Shown here: positions 31,074 to 40,632 of the stretch, one piece after another
How positions within the stretch are numbered: position 1 is the first letter of the stretch
Layout: each line of letters starts with the position of its first letter
Assembly (NCBI RefSeq): GCF_023156385.1
Contig: NZ_JAKZAK010000007.1
Coordinates: forward strand, 140,795 to 204,794
DNA from: Marinobacter xestospongiae
GTDB lineage: Bacteria > Pseudomonadota > Gammaproteobacteria > Pseudomonadales > Oleiphilaceae
DNA length: 64,000 nucleotides
Direction: 5' to 3'
Made by a program: the position numbers and the translations under genes
The notes under the pieces: model-generated
Told to the model about the DNA's origin: nothing
What the model saw: the letters and a program-made list of their open reading frames with translations, nothing else
Database searches by the model: none

Positions 31074-33983
31074 TCAATCGGAACGGCGGTCAGATTCCAG
31101 TTTTGGCCGCTGTTCCAGACAAGCTTCCAGGCTGGTGACGAGGACATCCAGTGAGGTCTGGGACTTGGTGAAGGTTGCTTCAACCTGATCCAGCTGATTG
31201 GGATCAAGCGACTTGCCGGAAAGTATCACGATATGAGCCTCAGGCTGGTGCAGGCTCATGTCCGGCAGCAATTGCCAGCCGCTGCCATCTGGTAAACCAA
31301 TATCTAGGATAATCAACTGGAAGTTCAGGTTCTGGACGTGTTCACGGGCTTCTTCCAGGTTGGCAGCCCAGATCAGCTCGAAACGGTGGGCGGTTGCGGT
31401 TCGAATGACGCTGTGCAGATCCTGGTCATCCTCGACATGCAGTACCAGCGGACGCTCAGGTGGCTCTTCCGTTGAACTGTCCACGCTTGCCTGGCCTGAT
31501 ATGGCCTGAACGGGTGTGGCTACTGTCGACTGGGGGGCGCTGGACAGGGGTAAAACCACTCTGAATGTGGACCCCCGGCCCTCTTCGGAGTGAAAGCTGA
31601 CCTGCCCTCCCATTCGCTCTACCAGTTCCCTGGTGATGGCCAGACCCAGACCTGTGCCGCCTTTGCTTCGTGTGTCGGAGGCATCGGCCTGGGCGAATCG
31701 CTGGAACACCCGGCTGTGGAACTGACTGGGAATGCCGCAGCCGTGGTCCTCAACTTCTACGGTGACATTACCTGTTGCAGGATTGACGTTGGCTCGTACT
31801 TCAACGGCTGCGTCTTCCGATGAGAACTTGATGGCATTGGACAGCAGGTTTGCCATGACCTGCAGCAGCCGTTCCCGATCAACATTGACGGTGATATCTG
31901 TAGCGCAAGGTTCAAGATCAATGGAAACCCGCCGCTCCTGGCCGTACGGTCGATTTTGTTCAACCGCTTCGGAGAGTAGTTGATCAAGGGGATGAGGGGT
32001 GATCTGGAACTCCATCTTGCCAGAGGCAATTTTTTGCAGGTCCAGCAGATCATTTACCAGATGGATCAGACGGGTGGCGTTCTTATCTGCAATCGTGAGC
32101 ATGGGTTTGAGGGCAGGGGGAATCTTGCCGACGGTTTCGTTCAGCAAGAGTGACAGTGATCCTGAAATGGATGTTAACGGGGTGCGGAGTTCGTGGCTGA
32201 CCGTAGAAATGAACTCATCCTTTAACTTATCCATGCGTTTACGTTCGCTGATGTCGAGTGCAACACCGACGTATCCTGTTGTTTTGCCTTCGCCATCTAT
32301 GATGGCTGTTACGATCAGTGAAACCGGAAACCTGCGCCCATCGCGGTGGATGTATGTCCAGTCATGGATGTCTGCATGACCATCTGCTGTCCGGGCGGTA
32401 AACACATCGAATCCGGCAACCGGACGACCGAGCTGGTCGCTCAACTCCTGCCCTCGCTGCTGCATTTCCTGGGGATCGTGGATCAACGTGGGTGTGCAGC
32501 GGCCAACCATCTGGCTGGCGCTGTAACCAAGCATCTGCTCCGCTCCCCGGTTGAAAATGGTGATAATGCCGTCGGTATCAGTGGCAATAATTGATACTTC
32601 GGTGGCGGCGTTGAGAACACTGTCAAGCAGGATGCTGGTGTTGGTGATTTCCCGGGTTTGGTCATCAACCCGTTGGGCGAGAGCATCACGGGTCTCGCTC
32701 AGAGACTGGAAGGCTTCACCAAGCGCGCCGGACACATCATTCAAGGTGCTTGCGAGATTGTTGTACTCCCGAAAAAGGCTGCCAGGCAATTGGGGCCGCT
32801 GCCCTGTTGTAATTCGATGGGTGAGATCCTGACTGTGTTTTGTCAGTTTCACCAGAGGTCTGGTCAGCAGGGCGCTCAGGAACCAGGCTGCGACCGTGCC
32901 GCACATGACAATCGCAAACAGGCAAACCAGCAGCCGTAACTGGTTAGTGCGAATGCGTTCCACCAGGGGGGCTGCCGGCAGTTCAAGTATGACCTCGGCA
33001 ATGCCCGGAGTGTCGTGAACAGGATGTCGGACATTGTAAGCGCCTGCCTGCCAGCGTTGCAGTGCATGCCTTGCATCGTCTGGCAGCCACAGTGACAGGC
33101 CATCCTCCCGGGGCATTGTGGTTCCGCCATTCAGCCCCAGACTCTTGACACTACCCTGACGGGCAAGAGGCTCTCCCTGCTGGTCAAGAATGGCAAGCCC
33201 CAGGTCGGGGCTGGTTTGTGATTGTCTCAGGTATTGGTCCAGAGGAATGCGGTTTTGACGGGCATTGCGTTGCAGTCGCTCCGCAAGCAGGTCGGCCTGC
33301 TGGTTGAGGCGCTGGGAAACGAACGATTCCTGAACGTCCTGATCGCGGTGTCCTTCAATAGCTATCGGTGTCGTGCCGGCAATCGCTATGCCGAGCACCA
33401 GGGTGACAAAAACCGTATCTGTGACTGCCAGTTTCGGTGTGTTCGACGGTGATGCTCTGTTTCCGCTAATGGCTTGAACAGCAATGAAAATAAGGGTTGC
33501 CAGTATGGCGTTCAGTACTCCGTTCAGGGACTGTTTCAACACGATCAAACCAGTCGTCGTGGCTTCGTTGCCCAACTGGTAATAGTAGCAAAACGCGATA
33601 AAGGGAATTCCAAAGACCAGCCAGTACAGCATGCTGGCGATGATTAGGTTCTGGCGCCAATGACGATGCAGAAAGCCAACCACCAGCACTTCCAGAATGC
33701 CATTAATCAGCACATATGGGTGACTCCAGAGAAAACCGGTGACGGCTCCGGCTGTGATGGCTGCGAGTACTGCCGTTGGCATGCCAGCCATCATCAGTGC
33801 CAGCATGGCAGCCGTCGAGCCGAAAATCAGATAGACATCGAACAGGATTGGTACGTGCAGAAGGTTGCCCAATGGCGCTACCAGTACCAACAGCACGCTT
33901 GGCCACAGTGAGCCTGGGGGGGCGCCAAATCGGGCGGCAATGCCATTCATATCGGTTCCTGCTGCAGTAACGAAAAGGTTCAT
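31074..33983 (-). CDS. Hybrid sensor histidine kinase (7TM-like N-terminus, PAS, HisKA, ATPase, REC)
   Basis: About 969 residues from ATG 33983 (34010 and 33950 are alternatives). The N-terminal 170 residues hold six or so membrane helices (LWPSVLLVLVAPLGNLLHV ...). A periplasmic segment, another helix, and HAMP (LTRPLVKLTKHSQDL) follow. A PAS domain precedes FISTVSHELRTPLTSISGSL with the phospho-His. The ATPase motifs are NLLSNAIKFSSED, DHGCGIP and GGTGLGLAITRELV. The C-terminal REC domain has ILDIGLPDGSGWQLLP. The kinase core resembles that of the CHASE kinase at 26695, so both may feed the HPt-REC-REC protein between them. Confidence 0.9.
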   Translation of the reverse strand: MNLFVTAAGTDMNGIAARFGAPPGSLWPSVLLVLVAPLGNLLHVPILFDVYLIFGSTAAMLALMMAGMPTAVLAAITAGAVTGFLWSHPYVLINGILEVLVVGFLHRHWRQNLIIASMLYWLVFGIPFIAFCYYYQLGNEATTTGLIVLKQSLNGVLNAILATLIFIAVQAISGNRASPSNTPKLAVTDTVFVTLVLGIAIAGTTPIAIEGHRDQDVQESFVSQRLNQQADLLAERLQRNARQNRIPLDQYLRQSQTSPDLGLAILDQQGEPLARQGSVKSLGLNGGTTMPREDGLSLWLPDDARHALQRWQAGAYNVRHPVHDTPGIAEVILELPAAPLVERIRTNQLRLLVCLFAIVMCGTVAAWFLSALLTRPLVKLTKHSQDLTHRITTGQRPQLPGSLFREYNNLASTLNDVSGALGEAFQSLSETRDALAQRVDDQTREITNTSILLDSVLNAATEVSIIATDTDGIITIFNRGAEQMLGYSASQMVGRCTPTLIHDPQEMQQRGQELSDQLGRPVAGFDVFTARTADGHADIHDWTYIHRDGRRFPVSLIVTAIIDGEGKTTGYVGVALDISERKRMDKLKDEFISTVSHELRTPLTSISGSLSLLLNETVGKIPPALKPMLTIADKNATRLIHLVNDLLDLQKIASGKMEFQITPHPLDQLLSEAVEQNRPYGQERRVSIDLEPCATDITVNVDRERLLQVMANLLSNAIKFSSEDAAVEVRANVNPATGNVTVEVEDHGCGIPSQFHSRVFQRFAQADASDTRSKGGTGLGLAITRELVERMGGQVSFHSEEGRGSTFRVVLPLSSAPQSTVATPVQAISGQASVDSSTEEPPERPLVLHVEDDQDLHSVIRTATAHRFELIWAANLEEAREHVQNLNFQLIILDIGLPDGSGWQLLPDMSLHQPEAHIVILSGKSLDPNQLDQVEATFTKSQTSLDVLVTSLEACLEQRPKLESDRRSD

Positions 33984-34161
33984 CGTAGACTGCCTTTGCA
34001 TTGCAGGCATGGCAAGTCTTGGGCAGCGCAGGCAGGTCTCTCTGCAAGCGTAGCAAATAAAAGCGAGAACAAACGGTTTGTTACGTGAGCAAGGAGGATT
34101 TCTGCCTGGGTCGTACTGACACTGACATTAATTTTTGGAAAAATAGGCGCCCGATTTCCGG

Positions 34162-34191
34162 ACTCAATTGCAGTTCCTCACTCAATTGCGG
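34162..34191. repeat. 12-bp direct repeat upstream of potA
   Basis: ACTCAATTGCAG (34162-34173) is repeated as ACTCAATTGCGG (34180-34191) with an 18-base period. It lies 20-50 bases before the potA ATG and could be an operator. The role is unknown. Confidence 0.4.
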
Positions 34192-34211
34192 CTCTTAAGG
34201 GTTCCGTGCCG

Positions 34212-35354
34212 ATGCAACAGACTTTGCTTTCCCTCCGGAATGTCAGCAAGCAATTTGATGGCAAAACGGTACTCGATGCGCTCGACCTGGATATCCGGGA
34301 CGGCGAATTTCTCACCCTGCTGGGGCCTTCCGGCTGCGGCAAGACCACCCTGCTGCGACTGCTGGGCGGTTTCGAGCATCCCGACAGCGGCACGTTGACG
34401 CTTTCCGGGCAGGACATCACCGACCTGCCGCCGGAACAGCGGCCCCTCAATACGGTGTTCCAGCAATATGCGCTGTTTCCCCACATGACGGTGTTCGACA
34501 ACGTCGCCTATGGTCTGAAAATGGAGAAACGGCCCCGGGACGAAATCCGTCAGCGGGTTACCGAGGCGCTGGCGCTGGTGCAGCTGGAGGATTTTGCCGG
34601 TCGCAAGCCCCATCAACTGTCCGGGGGCCAGCAACAGCGGGTGGCGATTGCCCGGGCGGTGGTCAAGCGCCCCAAACTGTTGCTGCTGGACGAGCCGCTC
34701 TCCGCGCTGGACTACAAGTTGCGCCGGACCATGCAGATCGAACTCAAGCGGTTACAGCGGGAGCTGGGCATCACCTTCGTGTTCGTTACCCACGACCAGG
34801 AAGAGGCGCTGTCGATGTCGGATCGTGTCGTGGTGCTCAAGGACGGTCGCGTCCAGCATCTGGGCACGCCGCGGGAGATCTACGAGCGGCCGGCGAATCT
34901 GTTCACCGCCCGCTTCGTGGGGGAGACCAACTTCTTTCCGGGACGGCTGACCGAGGTCACCGACACCAGCATCACCGTGGCTATCTTCGGGCTGTCCCGT
35001 ACCCTGCGCCGGCCCACCTTCCCGGTAACGGTCGGGCAGGAGGTGCATGTGCTGCTGCGGCCGGAGGACATCCGGGTGCTGGAGCCCAGTGACGATCATG
35101 GCTTCGTTGGCCATGTTATCGAACGCAACTACAAGGGCAGCACCCTGGACTCGCTGATCCGTCTGGAGAACGGTCTGGAGATTCTCGCCAGCGAGTTTTT
35201 CGATGAGGACGATCCCACCTTCGACTACCGCCTCGGGGAGCCGGTGCGGGTCAGCTGGGTGGATGGCTGGGAATGGCTGTTGCCGGAAGAACGGGACGAA
35301 GCCGAGGTACTGAACGACGACATCAACGCCGAGGCACCGGCCAGTGATGCATAA
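34212..35354 (+). CDS. potA: Spermidine/putrescine ABC transporter ATP-binding protein
   Basis: 380 residues from ATG 34212 (AAGGG 10 bases upstream; a GTG at 34206 is in frame). Walker A is [16 protein letters not shown], the Q-loop is [13 protein letters not shown], the signature is [14 protein letters not shown], Walker B is [12 protein letters not shown], and the switch His is in VTHDQEEA. The C-terminal TOBE domain starts about residue 270. It is the first gene of potABCD; all four overlap by a few bases. It hydrolyses ATP to drive polyamine uptake. Confidence 0.93.
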   Translation: MQQTLLSLRNVSKQFDGKTVLDALDLDIRDGEFLTLLGPSGCGKTTLLRLLGGFEHPDSGTLTLSGQDITDLPPEQRPLNTVFQQYALFPHMTVFDNVAYGLKMEKRPRDEIRQRVTEALALVQLEDFAGRKPHQLSGGQQQRVAIARAVVKRPKLLLLDEPLSALDYKLRRTMQIELKRLQRELGITFVFVTHDQEEALSMSDRVVVLKDGRVQHLGTPREIYERPANLFTARFVGETNFFPGRLTEVTDTSITVAIFGLSRTLRRPTFPVTVGQEVHVLLRPEDIRVLEPSDDHGFVGHVIERNYKGSTLDSLIRLENGLEILASEFFDEDDPTFDYRLGEPVRVSWVDGWEWLLPEERDEAEVLNDDINAEAPASDA

Positions 35355-36207
35355 CAGCCATCGCCAACCGTTCCGGACCGCGGTGCTGGTCCTGGTCTGG
35401 GGCTGGCTGCTGGTGCTGGTGCTGGCCCCCAACCTGCTGGTGGTGGGCACCAGTGTCCTGACCCGCGATCCCCTCAGTTTCCTGTCGCTGCCGCTGACGC
35501 TGGAGAATTACGCCCGGCTGATCGATCCGCTGTACCTGGAGGTATTTCTACACTCCCTGTACATGGCGGCGGTGACCACCGTCTGCTGCCTGGTGATCGG
35601 CTATCCCTTCGCCTGGGCATTGTCACGGCTGTCCAAACGCCAGCAGACGCTGCTGATCTTCCTGCTGATCGTGCCGTTCTGGACCAACTCCCTGGTGCGC
35701 ACCTACGCCCTCAAGCTGCTGCTGGCCACCAACGGACTGATCAACAACGGCCTGCTGGCGATAGGCCTGATCGATGAGCCGCTGACCCTGCTGTACACCG
35801 AACTGGCGGTGATCATCGGCCTGGTGTACCTGCTGCTGCCGTTCATGATCCTGCCGCTGTACAGCGTGTTCGAAGATCTGCGGGACGAGCTGCTGCTGGC
35901 ATCCCACGATCTGGGCGCCGGTCGCTGGCCCACATTTATTCACGTGGTGGTGCCGCTGACCCTGCCGGGGGTGCTGGCCGGGGTGTTGCTGGTACTGCTG
36001 CCGGCGATGGGGCTGTTCTTCGTGGCGGACATTCTCGGTGGCTCCCGTAACCTGCTGGTGGGCAATGTCATCAAGAGCCAGTTCCTCGACGCCCGGGACT
36101 GGCCCTTCGGCGCCGCGGCCAGCGTGTTGCTGACTGCCGCCATGGCGTTGCTGCTGTTTGCCCACCGCCTCAGCCGTCGCCGTCTCGGCGAGGAGGCTGA
36201 GGTATGA
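35347..36207 (+). CDS. potB: Spermidine/putrescine ABC transporter permease PotB
   Basis: 286 residues with six membrane segments. The permease EAA loop is [28 protein letters not shown]. An inward-facing N-terminus is followed by [21 protein letters not shown]. The start overlaps the end of potA by 8 bases (ATG 35347, preceded by an in-frame GTG). It pairs with PotC to form the channel. Confidence 0.92.
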   Translation: MHNSHRQPFRTAVLVLVWGWLLVLVLAPNLLVVGTSVLTRDPLSFLSLPLTLENYARLIDPLYLEVFLHSLYMAAVTTVCCLVIGYPFAWALSRLSKRQQTLLIFLLIVPFWTNSLVRTYALKLLLATNGLINNGLLAIGLIDEPLTLLYTELAVIIGLVYLLLPFMILPLYSVFEDLRDELLLASHDLGAGRWPTFIHVVVPLTLPGVLAGVLLVLLPAMGLFFVADILGGSRNLLVGNVIKSQFLDARDWPFGAAASVLLTAAMALLLFAHRLSRRRLGEEAEV

Positions 36208-36974
36208 GCCGGTGGCTGCCCAAGGTGTACCTGGCGCTGGTGTATGGCCTGCTGTACCTGCCGATCCTGGTGCTGGTGGTGTTCTCCTTCAACCGTTCCC
36301 GCACCGGTTACAGCTGGGACGGCCTGAGCCTGCACTGGTACCAGTCACTGTTCAACAACCACGCCATGGTGCAGGCGATGTGGAACTCGCTGTGGCTGGC
36401 ACTGGCGGCGGCGACGGTGTCCACCCTGATTGGCGCGCTGACGGCGCTGGCGCTGCACCGTTACCGCTTTCGCGGCAAGCGGGTGCTCAACGGCATGCTG
36501 TTCGTGGTGATGATGTCGCCGGAAATCGTGCTGGCGATCTCGCTGCTGGCGCTGTTCCTGCTGGTGGGCCTGCAGCTGGGGTTCGTCTCGCTGTTGCTGG
36601 CACACGTCACTTTTTGCCTGCCGTTTGTGGTGATCACCGTGATGGCCCGGCTTAGCGGGTTTGATGAGCGCCTGCCGGAGGCGGCCCGGGATCTGGGCGC
36701 CAGCGAGTTCACCATGACCCGCACGGTGTTGATCCCGGTGATTGCGCCGGCGCTGCTGGCGGGCTGGCTGCTGGGGTTCACCCTATCCCTGGACGATGTG
36801 GTGGTGAGCACCTTTGTCAGTGGTCCGAGCTATGAAATCCTGCCCCTGCGCATCTATTCCATGGTGCGGGTGGGGCTGAAACCGGAAGTGAACGCCCTGG
36901 GCACACTGCTGCTGGTGTGCTCGCTGATGATGTTGATGTTGTCCCAATGGATCCTCACTAGGAGCAAACGATGA
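36204..36974 (+). CDS. potC: Spermidine/putrescine ABC transporter permease PotC
   Basis: 256 residues with six membrane segments. The EAA loop is RLPEAARDLGASEFTMTRTVLIPVIAPAL. The segment SFNRSRTGYSWDGLSLHWY is typical of PotC. It is coupled to potB through ATGA at 36204 and to potD through ATGA at 36971. Confidence 0.92.
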   Translation: MSRWLPKVYLALVYGLLYLPILVLVVFSFNRSRTGYSWDGLSLHWYQSLFNNHAMVQAMWNSLWLALAAATVSTLIGALTALALHRYRFRGKRVLNGMLFVVMMSPEIVLAISLLALFLLVGLQLGFVSLLLAHVTFCLPFVVITVMARLSGFDERLPEAARDLGASEFTMTRTVLIPVIAPALLAGWLLGFTLSLDDVVVSTFVSGPSYEILPLRIYSMVRVGLKPEVNALGTLLLVCSLMMLMLSQWILTRSKR

Positions 36975-38011
36975 AGAAACTGGCACTGGCCGGCCTGCTG
37001 GCCGTGACGCTGAGCGGCTGTGGTTCCGACGACCAGCAAGTGCTCAACCTGTACAACTGGTCCGAGTACATGCCCCAGGAAGTGCTGGACCGGTTCCAGG
37101 AGGAGACGGGCATCCGGGTGGTCTATACCACCTACGACAGCAACGAGGCGATGTACGCCCGCATCAAACTGCTGGACGACAGCGGTCAGTACGACCTGGC
37201 GGTACCGTCCACCTACTACGTCAACAAGATGCGTAACGAGGGCCTGCTGACCCCGATCGACCACAGCAAGCTGAGCAACTATGGCCAGCTGGACCCGGAG
37301 CTGACCAACCTCAACATTGATCCGGACAACGCCTACAGCATTCCCTACCTCTGGGGCACCACCGGCCTGGCCTACGACGCCAGCGATGTGGGCGAGGCGC
37401 CGGTCACCGCCTGGGCCGACCTGTGGAAAGACGACTACAGCGGCCGGGTGATGCTGACCAACGACATGCGGGAAGTGTTCCACATTGGTCTGCGGGTGCT
37501 GGGCTACTCCGGTAACAGCACCAACCCGCAGGAGATCGAAGCGGCCTACAACAAGCTGACCGAGCTGATGCCAGCGGTGCGCACTTTCAACTCCGACGCG
37601 CCGCGGATGCCCTATCTGGAAGGGGAGACCGACATTGGCATGATCTGGAACGGCGAAGCGGTGATGGGCAAGGCCGATATGCCGTCGCTGGAGTATGTGT
37701 ACCCGCAGGAGGGGGTGATCGTGTGGCTGGACAGCTTCGTGATCCCCAAGAACGCCAAGAACGTCGATGCGGCCCACCAGTTCATTGATTTCGTCATGCG
37801 TCCGGACATTTCCGCGCTGATCAGTGAAGACATCGGCTACGCCACCCCGAACCTGGCCGCCCGAGAGCAGCTGGACCCGGCCGTGGCCAACGATCGCGCC
37901 AGCTACCCGACCGCGGTGGATCTGGAGCAGTCGGAATTCCAGGAAGATGTGGGCGACGAGGCGTTGCAGGTCTACACCAAGTACTGGGAGCTGCTGAAAG
38001 CGGGACGTTGA
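36971..38011 (+). CDS. potD: Spermidine/putrescine-binding lipoprotein PotD
   Basis: 346 residues. The lipobox LAVTLSGCGSDD shows that this PotD is a lipoprotein. LNLYNWSEYMPQEVLDRFQEETGI is the PotD/PotF signature with the aromatic pocket residues, and WGTTGLAYDASDVGEAPV and GMIWNGEAVMGKA are later pocket segments. It binds a polyamine at the outer face of the inner membrane. It is the last gene of the operon. Confidence 0.9.
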   Translation: MKKLALAGLLAVTLSGCGSDDQQVLNLYNWSEYMPQEVLDRFQEETGIRVVYTTYDSNEAMYARIKLLDDSGQYDLAVPSTYYVNKMRNEGLLTPIDHSKLSNYGQLDPELTNLNIDPDNAYSIPYLWGTTGLAYDASDVGEAPVTAWADLWKDDYSGRVMLTNDMREVFHIGLRVLGYSGNSTNPQEIEAAYNKLTELMPAVRTFNSDAPRMPYLEGETDIGMIWNGEAVMGKADMPSLEYVYPQEGVIVWLDSFVIPKNAKNVDAAHQFIDFVMRPDISALISEDIGYATPNLAAREQLDPAVANDRASYPTAVDLEQSEFQEDVGDEALQVYTKYWELLKAGR

Positions 38012-38042
38012 TCCCCGTTAGCCCTATCGACTGGTAGTGCTA

Positions 38043-38075
38043 TTGCATTTTATAAGGAAGTGAGTATCATTCTCA
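38043..38075 (+). promoter_or_regulatory. Fur-box promoter (no protein gene directly downstream)
   Basis: TTGCAT (38043-38048) and TATCAT (38065-38070) are spaced by 16 bases. The sequence TGAGTATCATTCTCA (38061-38075) is a good 7-1-7 Fur inverted repeat that covers the -10. The expected start is about 38077. Confidence 0.6.
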
Positions 38076-38076
38076 T

Positions 38077-38259
38077 TTCGTCGGGCTGGCGGCGACACAT
38101 CCGAGTGGGGGTGTGATGCCGATGGGTGTGATCGTCGCCAGCTGTCGATCCCGGGTCAGCATGACCGGTCACGGTCCGGCTGATGGCTTCGGGGCCTGTC
38201 AGGGACTGACCGGTACAGACTCAGGATTGACCGTCGTGATCTCCAGGGCGGTCGTTTTT
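38077..38259 (+). ncRNA. Candidate Fur-regulated small RNA
   Basis: A transcript from the Fur-box promoter would run about 183 bases to a terminator: GACCGTC (38229-38235) pairs with GGCGGTC (38247-38253), 7 bp including one G-U, followed by G and five Ts (38255-38259). Near the 5' end GCTGGCGGCGA (38085-38095) pairs with TCGTCGCCAGC (38132-38142) with one mismatch. The open frame starting at 38113 runs past the terminator and has no family resemblance. The architecture (Fur-repressed promoter, stem-loops, intrinsic terminator) is that of RyhB/PrrF-type RNAs, but I do not see their core sequence. Confidence 0.5.
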
Positions 38260-38348
38260 CCGGCCTGCCACTCGTGTTTCTCCCCCGCCCGCCACCTGTG
38301 TTTTCGCCGCTGTTTTCTGCCAGCGTCAACAACGACTTCTTTTTCAGG

Positions 38349-38380
38349 GCTTCACAAAACTGTCATATTTGGTCTATAAC
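38349..38380 (+). promoter_or_regulatory. Pho-box promoter of the second PotD-type transporter
   Basis: GCTTCACAAAACTGTCAT (38349-38366) matches the 18-base Pho box CTGTCATAAAACTGTCAT at 13 to 14 positions, with the second half-site perfect. TATAAC (38375-38380) is a -10 element 8 bases further, the normal spacing for PhoB-activated promoters. The ATG of the binding-protein gene is at 38440. Confidence 0.55.
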
Positions 38381-38439
38381 GTCCTGATATCCATGGGGCG
38401 GCTCCGCGCCCGAATCGACTCTGGAAACAAGGATTCAGT

Positions 38440-39519
38440 ATGGCCAGCACGTATCGGACAGCTCGCAAGACCGCCTGGGCCGCCGCCCTGGCGATGGGAT
38501 TCATCTCCTCGACCGCGATGGCGGAGGAACTCCGACTGATCACCTGGGGTGGCTACGCCCCTGACGATGTGGTGGCCCAGTTCGAGGAAGAGACCGGCAT
38601 CGATGTGCAGGTCACCCTCTCCAACAACGAAGACATGATCTCCAAGTTGCGGGCCACCGGCGGTGCCGGCTTCGACCTGGCACAGCCGAGTCAGGACCGC
38701 ATCCTCGGCGTTCAGCGCCAGTTCAACCTCTACCAGCCCATCGACCTGGCCCGTATCGACAGCGACCGTATCCAGCCGTCGATGCTCAAGGCCACCGGTG
38801 AAGCCACCGGCATGAACGGCAAGGTCTACGGCGTGCCGGCGGTGTGGGGCACCAGCGGCCTGATCGTCCATGACGACGTCGCAGACACCGTGACCGATTA
38901 TACCGACCTGTGTGACAGTGCCGTCGCCGGCGATGTGAGCTACCGCCTCAAGCGTCCGACCCTGATCGGCTTTGCCTTCGCCATGGGTAAGGACCCGTTC
39001 GCGGCCTACAACGACCGCGACGCCTATCAGTCCATTCTCGATGATGTCCAGCAGGCACTGATCGACTGCAAGGCCAACGTCAAAACCTACTGGACCGGCG
39101 GCGACCAGCTGCTGTCACTGCTGCGCACCGGCGAAGTAAAAGCGGCCATGGCCTGGGATGCCGGTGGCTGGAAACTCAACGCCGAGAACCCGGCGATTCG
39201 CTTTGTGGCGCCGGCGTCCGGTGCCCTGGGCTGGATTGATACCTTCGCGCTGCCGCGCCGGGCCGAGAACCTGGATGCCGCCTACCAGTGGATCAACTTC
39301 GTGATGCAGCCGGAAATTGCCGCCAAGATCACCAACCAGTCCGGCAATTTCACCGCCTCCGTGGGTGCCGATGAGCACGTTCGTGCCGAGCTGCGGGATG
39401 CCTACCGCACCAGCTTTGACGACGACGCCCTCAACAACATCAAGTGGTACCCACCGGTACCGCCGGGTCTCGAGGCGATGGAAGGTCAGGTGCTGGACCG
39501 CGTCCAGGCGGCCAACTGA
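38440..39519 (+). CDS. ABC transporter substrate-binding protein, PotD-like
   Basis: 359 residues with a signal peptide (AAALAMGFISSTAMA). The mature start ELRLITWGGYAPDDVVAQFEEETGI is the PotD/AfuA-like type II fold, and WGTSGLIVHDD is the second lobe segment. It differs from the PotD encoded just upstream by lacking the lipobox and by an unusual RLKRPTLIGFAF stretch. The preceding Pho-box promoter suggests a phosphorus-related ligand such as a phosphonate or phosphate ester, although PotD-like proteins usually bind polyamines. The ATPase gene follows at a 3-base spacing. Confidence 0.85.
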   Translation: MASTYRTARKTAWAAALAMGFISSTAMAEELRLITWGGYAPDDVVAQFEEETGIDVQVTLSNNEDMISKLRATGGAGFDLAQPSQDRILGVQRQFNLYQPIDLARIDSDRIQPSMLKATGEATGMNGKVYGVPAVWGTSGLIVHDDVADTVTDYTDLCDSAVAGDVSYRLKRPTLIGFAFAMGKDPFAAYNDRDAYQSILDDVQQALIDCKANVKTYWTGGDQLLSLLRTGEVKAAMAWDAGGWKLNAENPAIRFVAPASGALGWIDTFALPRRAENLDAAYQWINFVMQPEIAAKITNQSGNFTASVGADEHVRAELRDAYRTSFDDDALNNIKWYPPVPPGLEAMEGQVLDRVQAAN

Positions 39520-39522
39520 TCC

Positions 39523-40632
39523 ATGGCTGATGCAAACGCGGCCACGGAGACGGCCGATCTGGTGTGTGACCGCCTGGTGCGCCGCTTTGGCGACACCCGG
39601 GCGGTGGACGAGATCTCCCTGTCGGTTCCGGCAGGCAGCTTTTTCTCCATCCTGGGGCCGTCCGGTTGTGGCAAGACCACGCTGTTGCGGCTGCTGGCAG
39701 GGTTTGACCGTCCCGACGACGGCGACATCCTGATCCGCGGCGAGCGCATGAACGAGGTGGCCCCCAACCGCCGGCCGGTCAATATGGTGTTCCAGCACCT
39801 GGCGCTGTTCCCCACCATGTCGGTGGCGGACAACATCGCCTATGGTCTGAAACGGCAGAAGGTGGCGGCCCCGGAGCGCCGCCGCCGTATTGCCGAGGTG
39901 CTCGAGCAGGTTGGCCTGCCGGGCATGGAGGACCGCAATCCGCAGCAGCTTAGTGGCGGCCAGCGGCAACGGGTGGCGCTGGCGCGCTGCCTGGTGCTGC
40001 GGCCGACGCTGCTGCTGTTGGACGAACCCCTGGGAGCGCTGGACCTGAAGCTGCGGGAGCAGATGAAGGTGGAGCTCAAACACCTGCAGAAGGCGTTTGG
40101 CACCACCTTTGTGTACATCACCCACGATCAGTCCGAAGCCATGGTGATGTCGGATCAGGTGGCGGTGATGCGCCAGGGCCGGTTCGATCAGGTGGCGTCG
40201 CCGGAAACCCTCTATCGCCACCCCGAGACCCCGTTTGTGGCCGGCTTCGTCGGTGACAACAACTGCCTTGCCGGCACCGTGGTGGCCCAGGACGATGGCC
40301 AGGTCACTCTGGATCTGGCCGATGGCAGCCGGGTGCGGGGCATGGCCGCATCTCCCGACCTGCAGCCGGGCCAGCCGGCGCAACTGTTTGTGCGTCCGGA
40401 GTCCCTGAGCCTAGTGGCGACAACCGCCGCAGGCGAAGCTGCGTTGCCGGCCCAGGTGGTCACCACGTTGTTTGATGGTGCCAACAGCCGGGTGGAACTG
40501 ACCGCCGCCGGCCAGGTGCTGTTTGCGCGCCTGCCCCAGGACGGCTCCGCCCCCAGTCTGGATGCCGGCCAGACCCTGGCCCTGCAGTGGCAGCCATCGC
40601 TGGCGCGGGTGTTCGCCGGAGCCCCGGCATGA
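39523..40632 (+). CDS. ABC transporter ATP-binding protein (PotA-like, substrate unknown)
   Basis: 369 residues. Walker A is [16 protein letters not shown], the signature [14 protein letters not shown], Walker [15 protein letters not shown], and the switch [14 protein letters not shown] domain follows ([21 protein letters not shown]). It clearly belongs to the PotA/CysA family. It is the second gene of the SBP-ATPase-permease-permease operon and overlaps the first permease start by ATGA. Confidence 0.9.
   Translation: MADANAATETADLVCDRLVRRFGDTRAVDEISLSVPAGSFFSILGPSGCGKTTLLRLLAGFDRPDDGDILIRGERMNEVAPNRRPVNMVFQHLALFPTMSVADNIAYGLKRQKVAAPERRRRIAEVLEQVGLPGMEDRNPQQLSGGQRQRVALARCLVLRPTLLLLDEPLGALDLKLREQMKVELKHLQKAFGTTFVYITHDQSEAMVMSDQVAVMRQGRFDQVASPETLYRHPETPFVAGFVGDNNCLAGTVVAQDDGQVTLDLADGSRVRGMAASPDLQPGQPAQLFVRPESLSLVATTAAGEAALPAQVVTTLFDGANSRVELTAAGQVLFARLPQDGSAPSLDAGQTLALQWQPSLARVFAGAPA

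Noticed and set aside
38113..38379. 88-codon frame in the gap between potD and the second transporter
   Set aside because: It would run through the likely terminator and the Pho box, has Cys/Phe-rich random composition, and lacks an SD; a small RNA explains the Fur promoter better.
39115..40383. 422-codon minus-strand open frame across the binding-protein and ATPase genes
   Set aside because: It spans two well-defined plus-strand genes and has the Arg/His/Gln-rich bias of antisense frames.
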